64,000 nt of DNA from Levilactobacillus suantsaiihabitans. GTDB taxonomy: Bacteria; Bacillota; Bacilli; Lactobacillales; Lactobacillaceae. Where the stretch lies: NCBI RefSeq assembly GCF_004745505.1, contig NZ_RKLX01000005.1:85392-149391 (forward strand), read 5' to 3'. Position numbers and translations under genes: made by a program. The notes under the pieces are model-generated. The model saw only the letters and a program-made list of their open reading frames with translations. It made no database searches and had not been told where the DNA came from. The number at the start of each line of letters is the position of its first letter. Positions within the stretch are counted from its first letter, which is position 1. Shown here one piece after another: positions 46,135 through 56,100 of this stretch.

Positions 46135-48429
46135 TTAAACCATCTCATACTCATCCGCTGGCACGTCGCGCAACAGGGGCGACAGCTCGCCCACACCGAT
46201 TACGCTCAAGCGATGCATGGCTCGCGAACAGATGGTGTAGAGTAGCTGACGTTCGTCTTCGGCGTGATAGCGGCTGGCCGAGGCGTGCCAGACGATAACG
46301 CCGTCGAATTCCAATCCCTTGGCCAGGAAGGATGGTACCACGATGGTTCCCGGTGCCAGCCGTTGGTTTTCGGATTGGATCAGTGTCACAGCCACGCCGG
46401 CAGCCTTGAGCCGGTCGGTCAGCTCGCGACAATCGGCCAAGTCCTTGCCGATGATGGCCGTCGTTTCGTCCTCAGCTTCGTTTTGCTTGATCTGGGCGAT
46501 GACCTTTTGTAAGGCCGCCTCTTCATTTTCCGCGACCGCCATGGTTGGCAGTTCACCCTCACGCGCAAAGGCCGTGACCGCCTCACCGTTTTTCAAGATG
46601 TGCTTGGTGAAATCGGTGACCTGTTGCGTCGAACGGTACGACTGCGTCAACTGCACGACGCGCGTCTTGTCGGGGTCAAACATCGTGCTCAATTCCTGCA
46701 AGAGCGTGCGGCTATTTTCCTTGGTGAAGATGGCCTGGTTCAGGTCTCCCAACATCGTGAACCGGGCGCGCGGGAAGCTGAACTTCAGGAAGGCCAGTTG
46801 AAAGGCGTTGTAGTCTTGGATTTCATCCATGAAAACGTAGCGCATGTCGCGTTCGCCGGACTTACCAGTCATTTTATCGTACAAATACAGGTACGGCGTG
46901 GTGTCGACCAGTTGCATGTGGTGGTCGCGTAATTTGGCCACGGTCTCCTCCACGCTGGCGTTCCAGTCGGCCACCGTGATGTGGTAGTCGTTGAGGTCGA
47001 TGCGGTTGGGCATGTCGCGCAGCATGTGAACGTATTGGTTGTTGATGCTCAAGAACCGAGCCCGCACGATGGCCTTTCGAATCGGCTCAAAGGCCTTCAT
47101 GACGATCTTTCGCGCCAGAAATTGCGTTTCCTTTTCGGACGAGTCGAATTCCCGCGGGTCATCCCCGTAGAGTGAATCCAACTCCTCTTTGCTCAGGTCC
47201 TGGATGGCATCTTCCACCCAGCGCGTCTTCATTTCACTGCTGATGCGCCGGTTTAAAATGCGAATCAACGCCTCTTTGGTAGCCTGCAGGCGGTTACCCA
47301 GGTGGTAGTTGCGGTTGAAGCTGTAATAGATCTCTTGAATTTTTTCTTTGGGAATGAAGACCTCACCCTGAAACTTGATGTTACGAAAGACCATGTCGTT
47401 GCTTTCCAAATGATCCGCGTAGGCCGTGACCGCGTCGAAAAAGGCCAGGCTCCCCTTCATTTGGTTGATCTTCTTTTGGGCCGGGGTGTTGGTCTCGCCA
47501 AAGCGCTGCGCCAGCGTTTCCACTTCAATCTTCGGCAAGCGGCGCCCGGCGTATTGGTAATAGGTCATCTGGACCATGTTGTGCTCGCCCAATTCCGGGA
47601 GCACCTGGTCGATGTAGTCGTTAAATAATTGGTTCGGTGAAAAGAGCATGACCTGACCCGCGTTCAAATGCCCACGGTACCGGTACAACAGGAACGCGAC
47701 CCGTTGTAAAATGGCCGCCGTCTTCCCGGATCCCGCGGCCCCCTGGACAAACAGGAGGTCCGAAGCGGTGTCTCTGATGATCTGGTTTTGTTCCTTTTGA
47801 ATCGTGGTGACGATGCTCTTCATCTTGGTGTCTGAATGTTCGCTTAACGCCGACAGCAGCATTTGGTCGGTCACGGTCTGATCGGTATCGTAGAGGGTCA
47901 CAATCGTGCCATCTTCGATTTGAAATTGGCGCTTTAATTTGACGTTAACCGTTTGTTCGCCATCGGGCGTCTGGTAGCTGACATTGCCCAGCTCACCGTC
48001 ATAGTAGATGCTTGAGATGGGCGCCCGCCAGTCATAGATCAGGAAATGGTCGGGCGAATCGGAAAAGGACCCCAGCCCGATGTAAATCGTTTCGACCTTG
48101 GCCTTGGGGCCTTCTTGAAAGTCGATGCGGGCAAAGTAAGCCTTCTTCTCCAGGCGCTGCAGCGTACTCAATTCCGTGGTGGCGTGTTGCCAACTGTTCT
48201 GCCGTTCGGCCAACAGTTGTTGTTGCTGCCGCACGGATAGCGCCGTTTCCAGCAAGCCTTCGTAACTATCCGTCTTGATACGCAAATCGTTGACGAAGTT
48301 CTTGCGGATGCCGGCTTCGTCACTTTCGGCAACGTCGATCCGTTCCTTAGCTGCCTTTTCGGCGGTCTTGATCTTTGCGACCACCGCGTCTAAATGTTCT
48401 TGCTCGTGGGCCTTGATTGAATCTGGCAA
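46135..48429 (-). CDS. helD: HelD-like RNA polymerase recycling helicase
   Basis: A UvrD-like superfamily 1 protein that removes stalled RNA polymerase from DNA. 764 residues: an N-terminal coiled coil (ADVA-type AEKAAKERIDVAESDEAG) as used to enter the polymerase channel, the HelD mark LIYDWRAPISSIYYDG, Walker A VQGAAGSGKTAAILQRVA, and later helicase motifs (DEIQDYNAFQ, LTQSYRST). The start is a TTG 8 nt after GGAGGG. It ends next to the repeats in 45.3-46.1 kb. Confidence 0.9.
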   Translation of the reverse strand: MPDSIKAHEQEHLDAVVAKIKTAEKAAKERIDVAESDEAGIRKNFVNDLRIKTDSYEGLLETALSVRQQQQLLAERQNSWQHATTELSTLQRLEKKAYFARIDFQEGPKAKVETIYIGLGSFSDSPDHFLIYDWRAPISSIYYDGELGNVSYQTPDGEQTVNVKLKRQFQIEDGTIVTLYDTDQTVTDQMLLSALSEHSDTKMKSIVTTIQKEQNQIIRDTASDLLFVQGAAGSGKTAAILQRVAFLLYRYRGHLNAGQVMLFSPNQLFNDYIDQVLPELGEHNMVQMTYYQYAGRRLPKIEVETLAQRFGETNTPAQKKINQMKGSLAFFDAVTAYADHLESNDMVFRNIKFQGEVFIPKEKIQEIYYSFNRNYHLGNRLQATKEALIRILNRRISSEMKTRWVEDAIQDLSKEELDSLYGDDPREFDSSEKETQFLARKIVMKAFEPIRKAIVRARFLSINNQYVHMLRDMPNRIDLNDYHITVADWNASVEETVAKLRDHHMQLVDTTPYLYLYDKMTGKSGERDMRYVFMDEIQDYNAFQLAFLKFSFPRARFTMLGDLNQAIFTKENSRTLLQELSTMFDPDKTRVVQLTQSYRSTQQVTDFTKHILKNGEAVTAFAREGELPTMAVAENEEAALQKVIAQIKQNEAEDETTAIIGKDLADCRELTDRLKAAGVAVTLIQSENQRLAPGTIVVPSFLAKGLEFDGVIVWHASASRYHAEDERQLLYTICSRAMHRLSVIGVGELSPLLRDVPADEYEMV

Positions 48430-48569
48430 GCCAATCCCTCCTCAAATAACTGGGCAAACTACCCTGCTGCGAATTATCAGTCTGGTGCTAAAACCCGTGT
48501 GACCGCCTCGCCAGTTGCCTGCGGCTGCCGTACTGGTTTAGCTGTCGCCTTGCCAGTTGCCTGCGGCTG

Positions 48570-48731
48570 CCAGGGGTTCCGCCTGCTATGGGGGACACCT
48601 CCAGCCTGAGAAGCGGGCTTCCGGTTCGCTTGCAAGCCTCGCAAGACCCGCGAGTCTTCCAAGTCGCCCCACGCTGTAAGCTGAGACAAAACCTCAGCTA
48701 ACACCGTCGACACAGCTGGCGCCACCCCTGG
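48570..48731 (-). repeat. Structured repeat, family B, copy 3 (minus orientation)
   Basis: Arms CCAGGGGT and ACCCCTGG pair; the GGCTGAGG-type interior is recognisable in reverse (CTGAGACAAAACCTCAG). The arm differs from copies 1 and 2 on both sides together. Confidence 0.65.
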
Positions 48732-48864
48732 CCTCCTCCGGCACGATTGGCCGTGGCCAGACATGGAGTAACGCCATCAGCAAGCGTCACAGGTGGCGGA
48801 CAAGCACAGTCGTTCAGTGAGTTGATCACGACAGTTTCACTGGCAACCACTACCGGAGCCGATA

Positions 48865-49031
48865 GTTCGCTAGAGATGAGTTCAGCTGTGGGAGTGCCCT
48901 TAGCGGCGCGGTTTCCGGCGCTTAGAGCACTGGCGTCTTTGAGACGGGTTTCTCGGCTCAAAGCGAGGTGGCGAGACCGCTCTTTGGCTCGCCCCGTCCG
49001 CCCTCAGCGTTCCAACTCATCTCTAGCGAAC
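48865..49031 (-). repeat. Structured repeat, family A, copy 4 (167 bp, minus orientation)
   Basis: GTTCGCTAGAGATGAGTT/AACTCATCTCTAGCGAAC at the ends, the family interior reversed, exactly 167 bp. A family B copy follows it on the same (minus) strand after 133 bp, so A then B holds here too. The rest of 48430-49239 has no gene. Confidence 0.8.
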
Positions 49032-49239
49032 GGCAAGGCGGATAGCAACAATGTTGCCACTGCAAATACCATCTTACAGACCGCAACTGACGACTGTGGT
49101 AACAGGTTTTAGCACAATAATTCGACTTACCATTTTACACGCATTCAGACTATAAATAAAGTAAAGTGCCCGTCGTTAAATCACTTATTTACCAGCATCT
49201 TTGCTATAATGGAAGAGACTTTTTGCGGGGGTGAATTAG

Positions 49240-51096
49240 ATGGATCAATTTTCCTTATTAATTATTTTAACTGCCGCCCTGGTGACGCCGCTGGTCATGG
49301 CCAAATTCAAGCTGACCGTGCTGCCGACCGCCGTGGTGGAGATTTTGGTGGGTATTCTGTTGGGCCCCAGTGTCTTAAACGTGGTCCACAGCAATGCCAC
49401 CCTGTCCTTACTGTCGAACACCGGGGTCATCTTCCTGTTGTTCTTGAGTGGGATGGAGATCGATTTTAGCTTGTTTAATCGGCGCAAGAAACCGCAGACG
49501 CCACTGGCTGCCAAGGTGGCCGGCAGCGCGCCGAAGTATTCGCCGGTCTTTCTAGCGGTGACCAGTTACGCGGCCATCATGGTCACATCGCTACTGCTGG
49601 GCTTCATTTGCCAGTGGACGGGGCTGTTCAAGGACCCGTGGTTAGCGGCCATCATCTTCATGACCATTTCGCTAGGGATCGTCATCGCCACGCTCAAGGA
49701 AAAGGAGCTGCTGAGCAAACCCTTTGGCCAGACCATCTTATTGATCGCCGCTTTGGGGGAAATCGTGCCCCTGTTCTCTTTGACCGTTTACGCCTCGATC
49801 TTTGGCAACAACAGCCAGTCCCTGTGGCTTCTGTTGTTGGTCTTCCTAGCCGCCGGCGTGCTGTTCCGACGGTTCAAGCCGTTTTTTACCTTCTTTGACC
49901 GAATCAATAAGTCCACCACCCAACTGGACATTCGGCTGGCCTTCTTTCTGATCTTCAGTCTGGTGGTCATCGCCGAATCCGTGGGCGCCGAAGGAATTCT
50001 CGGAGCCTTCGTGGCCGGAATCGTGATGAAATTACTGCAGCCCCAAGAAGACACCATGGTGCGGCTCGACGGGATTGGCTACGGCTTTTTCATCCCCATC
50101 TTCTTCATGATGAGTGGAGCCGACTTGAACCTGCGCACCCTGCTGGCCGACCCGGCGACTCTCCTGTTGATTCCCGCCTTCTTTATCGCCTACCTGCTGG
50201 CCAAGGCCGCTGTTTACGGCATCTTGCGCCTACGTTTCAAACGAGGCAATGCCTTTGCTGGCACCGCCATCTCCGCCGCCACCATCACCATGGTTCTGGC
50301 GGTCTTGCAGGTGGCCAAATCCATGAAGGTCGTTACCAGCCAACAATCCGGGGCCTTCCTGCTGGCCGCCATCTTGACCTGCGTCCTGGGGCCGTTGCTG
50401 TTTAACACCGGCTATTCCGCTGAACCCGAGGACCTGAAGAAATCAACGGTCCACTTCATCGGCACCAATTTGCTCACGGTACCCGTGGCCCAACAGCTGG
50501 CCGAAAGTTGGTACGACATCACCATGTACACCGACAAACAAGCCAACTTCAAGACCTACAATTCGGAGGTCAACGCTAAACTCCTGGATTCTTTGGACAC
50601 CGCGGCGGTGGAGGCCCAGGATGCCTTTGACGCCGATATCGTCGTACTGGGCCATTTCAACGCCACTAAGAACTACGAACTGGCCAAGGCGGCCAAGGCC
50701 TACGGGGTCAAACGCGTCATCGTGCGCTTCGAGGACCGCAACGTCTTGGACGCCCGCGAAGACGAGCTGACTGACCTGGGCATCGAAGTCTACAACACGC
50801 CCAACGTCAACATCGCCATGTTGCGTAGTCTGATTGAGGCCCCAACCACGCTGCGCCTGTTGACCGCCTCGACCTCGGCCGTTTACGAAGTTGCCCTGCG
50901 CAACCGGCGCTACACGGACCAGGAGATTCACAGTCTGCCATTTGTCAAAGACATCACCATCAGTCAGATTTTCCGCGAGGGCCACTTTGTCCGGCCAACC
51001 GGGAGCACGACGCTGAAATTCAATGACCGCATCATCTTCACCAGCAGTGCCGAGACCGCTCGTGAAATTCGGCGCGAACTAGGCATTCTGAATTAG
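49240..51096 (+). CDS. Kef-type monovalent cation:proton antiporter (CPA2)
   Basis: 618 residues: about 12 TM segments making a CPA2 antiporter domain (residues 1-390), then a Rossmann-like TrkA-N domain (about 400-520; ...STVHFIGTNLLTVPVAQQL), and a TrkA-C (RCK_C) domain at the end. It exchanges K+ or Na+ for H+ and helps in pH or osmotic balance. GGGGGTG precedes the ATG at 49240. It is alone, with a repeat region upstream and downstream. Confidence 0.88.
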   Translation: MDQFSLLIILTAALVTPLVMAKFKLTVLPTAVVEILVGILLGPSVLNVVHSNATLSLLSNTGVIFLLFLSGMEIDFSLFNRRKKPQTPLAAKVAGSAPKYSPVFLAVTSYAAIMVTSLLLGFICQWTGLFKDPWLAAIIFMTISLGIVIATLKEKELLSKPFGQTILLIAALGEIVPLFSLTVYASIFGNNSQSLWLLLLVFLAAGVLFRRFKPFFTFFDRINKSTTQLDIRLAFFLIFSLVVIAESVGAEGILGAFVAGIVMKLLQPQEDTMVRLDGIGYGFFIPIFFMMSGADLNLRTLLADPATLLLIPAFFIAYLLAKAAVYGILRLRFKRGNAFAGTAISAATITMVLAVLQVAKSMKVVTSQQSGAFLLAAILTCVLGPLLFNTGYSAEPEDLKKSTVHFIGTNLLTVPVAQQLAESWYDITMYTDKQANFKTYNSEVNAKLLDSLDTAAVEAQDAFDADIVVLGHFNATKNYELAKAAKAYGVKRVIVRFEDRNVLDAREDELTDLGIEVYNTPNVNIAMLRSLIEAPTTLRLLTASTSAVYEVALRNRRYTDQEIHSLPFVKDITISQIFREGHFVRPTGSTTLKFNDRIIFTSSAETAREIRRELGILN

Positions 51097-51204
51097 AACT
51101 GTTACACTGGTGAAAGACCGTTTAACTGAAGTTTGGCAAATGACGTAATTCTTGGCGTTTTGGTTAATTGTTGACAGCGCCGTTGTGGAAACCAGCCGCC
51201 TACC

Positions 51205-51371
51205 GTCCGTCAAATATGGGTTGGAACGCGGTGGGCGGACCGGACCGAGCCTGAAAGACGGTCTCGGCCTCGCTTTGAGCCGAAAATCGCGTCTCAAAGA
51301 CGCCAGTTCCCTAATCGGCATGAATCGCGCCGCTAAGGGAACTCCCACGGCTGAACCCATATTTGACGAAC
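51205..51371 (+). repeat. Structured repeat, family A, copy 5 (167 bp, diverged arms)
   Basis: Arms GTCCGTCAAATATGGGTT/AACCCATATTTGACGAAC pair at 17 of 18 positions. Six bases of the left arm differ from the copy at 11033, and five are compensated on the right. The interior and flanks (CCGCCTACC, TCTCGGCTAC) are conserved. No gene in 51097-51611. Confidence 0.8.
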
Positions 51372-51611
51372 TCTCGGCTACAAAAGTGCTTCGTAGTATT
51401 CGCTGTCTTAACCCTCAGTGGCAATTAGCTTCTGTCCAATAACGTGAACGAACCTTGAAAATTAGTAGGTTTTTCTCAATATTCAAAACAAATCAACGCC
51501 CCACCTTCAAGCTTCAGAACAAACCCGATTTCAACCTGCAAACAGGTTACCCAACCATCACCGATTGCCCACAACCACGGCATTTCGGCGTCCAGCAAAG
51601 GAGAGAAAGAC

Positions 51612-52268
51612 ATGGCAACAGTTGAACTTTATTTGGTGCGTCACGGCCAAACGTATTTGAACAAGTACCACCGCATCCAAGGGTGGTCCGACTCCCCCCT
51701 GACCGCGAAGGGAATCGCCGACGCCAAGCGCGCCGGCGAGCGGTTAGCCAAGATTGGCTTTGCCGCCGCTTATGCCAGTGACACGACGCGGGCCCAAAAC
51801 ACGGCCAAAAACATCTTAGCCGCCAATCAAGCCCCCGTTGCACTGACGACGGAACCCGCTTTCCGCGAAGAAAACTTCGGCTACTTCGAAGGCCTCGACA
51901 CCGGTTTGACCTGGCACACGCTGGGCACGCCGGTCGGCTTGGATTCCTTCAATGCCATGATCGCCAAGCTGACGATTGAAAAGACCAAGGACATGTTCCA
52001 CGCCCAAGATCCGTTTGGCGATGCCGAAGATAATGACGCCTTCTGGGCCCGGGTTCAACCCGGCTTGGACCACGCCATCGCGGCAGCCAACGACGGCGAC
52101 CGCCTATTGATTGCCACCCACAGCACGACCATCCGCAGCATCGTTTCCAAGTATTCGGACATCGACGTCTCCGTGCCGGTCGATAACGGGAGCATCACCA
52201 AGCTTACCGTCACTGATGGTCAATACAAAGTTAATTATTACAACAACACGACGGGTCAGGTAAAGTAA
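51612..52268 (+). CDS. Histidine phosphatase (phosphoglycerate mutase-like)
   Basis: 218 residues. The catalytic LVRHGQTYLNKYHRIQGW contains the RHG motif that forms the phosphohistidine, and ATHSTTIRSI near the end carries the second His. This fold includes broad phosphatases and cofactor-dependent mutases; the length and sequence favour a phosphatase. GGAGAG precedes the ATG. The substrate is unknown. Confidence 0.85.
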   Translation: MATVELYLVRHGQTYLNKYHRIQGWSDSPLTAKGIADAKRAGERLAKIGFAAAYASDTTRAQNTAKNILAANQAPVALTTEPAFREENFGYFEGLDTGLTWHTLGTPVGLDSFNAMIAKLTIEKTKDMFHAQDPFGDAEDNDAFWARVQPGLDHAIAAANDGDRLLIATHSTTIRSIVSKYSDIDVSVPVDNGSITKLTVTDGQYKVNYYNNTTGQVK

Positions 52269-52280
52269 CTCGTCGAAAGC

Positions 52281-52313
52281 GAGACTGGGGCGTGACCCTG
52301 GCCTCTTTTTTTT
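52281..52313 (+). terminator. Terminator after the histidine phosphatase gene
   Basis: GAGACTGGGG..CCCTGGCCTC hairpin followed by T8. Confidence 0.7.
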
Positions 52314-52410
52314 AACCACACATTTTTACTAACGAAATTCCCGGGCAATTGGTCACCCCTTGCTACCTAGTTTCATGAAATTCTTAACCTTTCTAAGAAT
52401 TCGTCATTAC

Positions 52411-52450
52411 AAAAAAGGGCAACACGATAGTTTAACTATCATGCACCCTT
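52411..52450 (-). terminator. Terminator of the bacteriocin-like operon
   Basis: AAGGGtgcatGATAGTT and its partner end in CCC and then TTTTTT on the minus strand. The 52314-52609 region has no gene. Confidence 0.7.
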
Positions 52451-52609
52451 AAGGATTATATAGTAAAGGCAGATTAAACCACCTGCCCTACAGATAGTAC
52501 TCTAGTCTCTCGTGATAATCGGCACGCTTGTGCACCATTCTGAGAAGCCTTACACCACTTCATCAACCAATTAAGTACCACGAATGTTTACTACTATCTG
52601 CTTGTAATC

Positions 52610-53215
52610 TTAGCTCAGATGAACAATCTCATCAGACTTTGCCAACACAGACTGAGAATGAGTTGCAACGATGACTACCTTGCCCATCTGAGCAAAGCTC
52701 CTTAGACTATCCAAAACTATATTTTCATTCTCAGCATCTAAAGCCCCAGTCGGCTCATCAGCCAAAATTATCGGCGGATCTTTTAATAACATTCTAGCTA
52801 ATGCAACACGTTGGCATTCGCCGCCAGACAATGTAAAAACCTTTCGCTTCAAGTAAAATCCATCTAAACCAAACTGCTTTAACGCTAACTCTAATTGTTC
52901 TAAACCATACTTTTTCGTAATCATTAGGTTAGATTTTACTGTCTCATCATCAATGAGTGCGTAGTTTTGAAATAGATACCCTAAGTAATCACGCAAATAA
53001 CGACGATTGTTAATATCACTAATGTTCTGACCTCGAAAGTGAATCGTTCCACTATCTAAGTTCTCTAAGGTGGCAATGCAATTCAACAACGTTGATTTAC
53101 CGGCACCCGATGCACCTGAAATTGCATAAATTTTCCCCGGCTCAAACTTCAGGCTCAGGTCCTCGAAAATTTGGTGGTCATTAAAAGCTTTGGCTGCCAT
53201 TGATATTTCTAACAT
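52610..53215 (-). CDS. ABC ATPase, lactococcin-972-type exporter
   Basis: 201 residues, short as usual in the lactococcin 972 export family. Walker [10 protein letters not shown], signature LSGGECQRVALARM, Walker [12 protein letters not shown]. The ATG overlaps the stop of the membrane gene upstream (TAATG). Together with that protein it should handle export of, or immunity to, the precursor product. Confidence 0.82.
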   Translation of the reverse strand: MLEISMAAKAFNDHQIFEDLSLKFEPGKIYAISGASGAGKSTLLNCIATLENLDSGTIHFRGQNISDINNRRYLRDYLGYLFQNYALIDDETVKSNLMITKKYGLEQLELALKQFGLDGFYLKRKVFTLSGGECQRVALARMLLKDPPIILADEPTGALDAENENIVLDSLRSFAQMGKVVIVATHSQSVLAKSDEIVHLS

Positions 53216-55227
53216 TAGTTGTCTCCCTTCAGACTAGCCCCAATGTACATAACATTTTTCTTGGATTTAACGTAGAAAATCAAAAACGTAATGAGAGAAT
53301 CGACAAGATAATACACTGATGTAAGATGTAAGCTATGACTAACAATCAGACTAAGCATCCATTCACTAATGATCAGTACAGCTAAAACTAGTCCAAACCT
53401 ATAGTGCGTTTTCAATAAGGACTGCCCCATTAGCGTGCGTATTGCATGAGTGCGCTGATAGATTCCAAAGTAGAGAGAACATGCCAATACACATTCAAAA
53501 ACAAACAACCCAATCATTAATCCTAAAATAATTGATAGCTGCATCACTTTTGACTGTTGCTCTTGATATATTTTACTAGCGTAACTCTTAATATTGGTAT
53601 ATCCCCCAATATGTTTGTACATCCCCAAGGATACCAACTTTCGGTTAAGCTTGTGGTAATCGGTAAAACTAAAGGCATTGTTGGACATCATGGCATTCCA
53701 TAAACGGTTGGCATCTGAGTTTGACCCGTTGAGTGATTCCGGCGAAACAACAATAATTACTGGATCTGGAACACTGCTTGCATAATATCCCATATCTAAA
53801 CTCGCTGGATTGTAAGTCAGACGATTTTGATTATTCTTGACCAAGTGGACTGCCACCTTGGCATTTCCATCTTTAAACATATGACTTAGTCCCATCTGCT
53901 CTACATATTTTTGGGTCAATCTATTCGCCTGATTTTTCAACTTTTCAGGGAATAAGAAATGTGTTACAGCATCGTTTGCATTAAACGACATTTTATTTCC
54001 ATACCCATCCATCACATGATTGAGTCTGAGGTATTCCGCATTTACAACTAAAACATTTCCACCGTTATAGTAATCCGAATAATCATTGAAGTTTAAACGC
54101 CCGGAGCCTTCCGCACTATTATAACCAGCATAATTCGAAATTAAGCCGTGATGCTTAGATGTCCATTCCACTAGCTTATAGGTTTGCTTATCTTCTGTAT
54201 CCTGCTCCTCACTAGTAATATTCATGGAAAGACTTGGGCTATAACGTTCTTGTAATTTTGACCAAGTTGAAACTTGGCCCTTGATTTCCTGATTAGTATT
54301 TAGCTGTTGTCCCAAGGTCAATAATGAAGCAAGAATTATAACTTCAGTTATAGTTTTTACGACTAGGACGATGACTAAGGTCAATCGGTTCTTAGCCGAG
54401 CCCTTTATTGTTGGTAAAATAGTGGCTCTATTATAGGACCAAGACCAGATAATTCCAGCAATTAGGTAAACGATTAATTGGGTCGCATATAGTATTAAGG
54501 CAAAATATGTCACTAACCAGACTACTCCCCAATGATGTGTTGAAAACAACACAATGAGATTGATACTATAAGCTGCGATATAACCAGAAAGGAATACAAG
54601 CTGATCTTTAATAAACCGCTTCTTAAAGATAGTTAGTTTGCTCACACCTTGTAAATACATAATGTTGGAAGCTCTCGACGCCTTAAAATTGAAAACAATC
54701 AAGCTTAAAAACAAAAGTAGCAGTATCAGTTCTAAAAAGACGTCAAAATAATTATCTTCAAGAAAATCACTTACTTGCCAATTCCAATTATCAGAACTTC
54801 TCTGAAAAGATAGCCCTAAGCGATTGAGTTCTTGGCTGACGATTTTTTGGTTAACATCTCCAAAAACGTATAGCGGGTATCGAAGATCGCTAGTCAAAAA
54901 TTCAGAACGAGTTGCCATATCCGATTTTATTACTTGGCTTTTTGAAAAATGATGAGACTTACCCAAAACATAGTAGGCTTGACGAGTTTTGGTACCAACC
55001 TTTGGAACCGAGAACTCTTTAACAATATTAATGTTATTCTTATTAGCAAATGTTTCTAGGTTTTTGTTTATCTCATCCGATGTAAACTTGTTTGAACTCG
55101 CAGTAATATTAAAAGGCTTTCTTAAACTGGAAATTCCATGAGAACTCACTGACTGCCCAAAACTGAACAACAATAAGCCAAAACAACTAGCAACGATTAC
55201 AAACACAATATTCCGAATTTTGGTCAT
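53215..55227 (-). CDS. Bacteriocin-associated membrane protein (DUF1430/FtsX-like)
   Basis: 670 residues. N-terminal TM and a large extracellular region, then about seven TM segments (around 170-320 and 555-660). This is the layout of the 'bacteriocin-associated integral membrane (immunity) protein' paired with lactococcin 972-type ATPases. AAGGAG precedes the ATG. It follows the precursor gene by about 100 bp. Confidence 0.78.
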   Translation of the reverse strand: MTKIRNIVFVIVASCFGLLLFSFGQSVSSHGISSLRKPFNITASSNKFTSDEINKNLETFANKNNINIVKEFSVPKVGTKTRQAYYVLGKSHHFSKSQVIKSDMATRSEFLTSDLRYPLYVFGDVNQKIVSQELNRLGLSFQRSSDNWNWQVSDFLEDNYFDVFLELILLLLFLSLIVFNFKASRASNIMYLQGVSKLTIFKKRFIKDQLVFLSGYIAAYSINLIVLFSTHHWGVVWLVTYFALILYATQLIVYLIAGIIWSWSYNRATILPTIKGSAKNRLTLVIVLVVKTITEVIILASLLTLGQQLNTNQEIKGQVSTWSKLQERYSPSLSMNITSEEQDTEDKQTYKLVEWTSKHHGLISNYAGYNSAEGSGRLNFNDYSDYYNGGNVLVVNAEYLRLNHVMDGYGNKMSFNANDAVTHFLFPEKLKNQANRLTQKYVEQMGLSHMFKDGNAKVAVHLVKNNQNRLTYNPASLDMGYYASSVPDPVIIVVSPESLNGSNSDANRLWNAMMSNNAFSFTDYHKLNRKLVSLGMYKHIGGYTNIKSYASKIYQEQQSKVMQLSIILGLMIGLFVFECVLACSLYFGIYQRTHAIRTLMGQSLLKTHYRFGLVLAVLIISEWMLSLIVSHSLHLTSVYYLVDSLITFLIFYVKSKKNVMYIGASLKGDN

Positions 55228-55328
55228 TTTAACTCCTTGATAAAAGGCTTGGTAGAGCTTACCAAGCCTTCATAATAAAAATACTTGATGGGGGTCAGTG
55301 AAGATTGGATGAAATCAGGTTAAAAGGA

Positions 55329-55706
55329 TTAGTCTAAGTTGTGCATAACCGTAATACCTTCAGTATCTGCACTACTCTTCCCGCCTAAGTATTTGTAGTT
55401 ATAGCCGGTCCTATTATGGTGCTTTGTTTGAACAGTTCTTGCAATGGATGCTTGATTAACATATGCCCAAGGACCCGTTCGACGACCATTGTTACCCGGT
55501 TGATCATTGTTAGCAATAGCATACGTCTTGTACCGTGGGTTAGTCGTATCCGTTTCTGAGATAACGTGCTTACCATCCATTGTTTAATAGTGTAATCCCC
55601 AATTATATCTACCAGCCAAGGCCGCATGAGCGGTGGTAGCCCCTAGAGTAGTGATGGCCATTAAAGCAAGGCAGCTACGTTTGATGATCTTTGCATTTAG
55701 TTCCAT
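55329..55706 (-). pseudogene. Lactococcin-972-like bacteriocin precursor with in-frame stop
   Basis: From the ATG at 55706 (AGAAGG upstream) a signal peptide ends in TTAHAA, followed by LAGRYNWGLHY. Codon 41 is TAA, and the same frame continues for 84 codons with TMDGKHVISETD ... PWAYVNQASIARTVQTKHHN ... to TAG. The mature part's aromatic/basic pattern and the neighbouring ATPase and immunity-type genes fit the lactococcin 972 family, though similarity is by pattern only. It is broken unless the stop is read through. Confidence 0.65.
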
Positions 55707-55726
55707 TGTGAAACCTTCTGTTGTTT

Positions 55727-55754
55727 TTTATCGACAGTTTACCCTGTCGATAAA
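55727..55754. promoter_or_regulatory. Perfect 11-bp palindrome upstream of the precursor
   Basis: TTTATCGACAG-6 nt-CTGTCGATAAA, with AT-rich minus-strand promoter-like sequence beyond it. Operator or leader hairpin. Confidence 0.5.
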
Positions 55755-56100
55755 GTTAGATTATCATATTCGTTGCAGACGTTCAACGCCAAATGATTCG
55801 TGTATTACACGAATATTAACAAATTTATACTACGAATGCTGCTATAAGTGGCTTAAATACGAAAAATCCAGGATTTTCAATCACTTAAAATTTATTTTTT
55901 TGTACAAATATTATTTCTATTATTATTCACTATTCAGGATAGTTAATGCCGCCATTGCAGCGTTTAAAGCGTCTTCAAACTGATTTTAATAAATGAAAGA
56001 TCTTTAGACAGACAGTCTCTTTTTTTGACGTCTTACAATTGATGCCACATTACAAAAACATTTGTTAAGCCTTCTGTTTAGCCTTCTGTCCAAACTGTGC

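Noticed and set aside
48747..49112. Long plus-strand frame over the repeat region (121 codons), and similar frames at 45587-45775, 48698-48961 and 51079-51360 sharing the phrase AVGVPLAAR
   Set aside because: They are translations of the family A repeat in both orientations; they lack ribosome sites and follow the repeat structure, not codon use.
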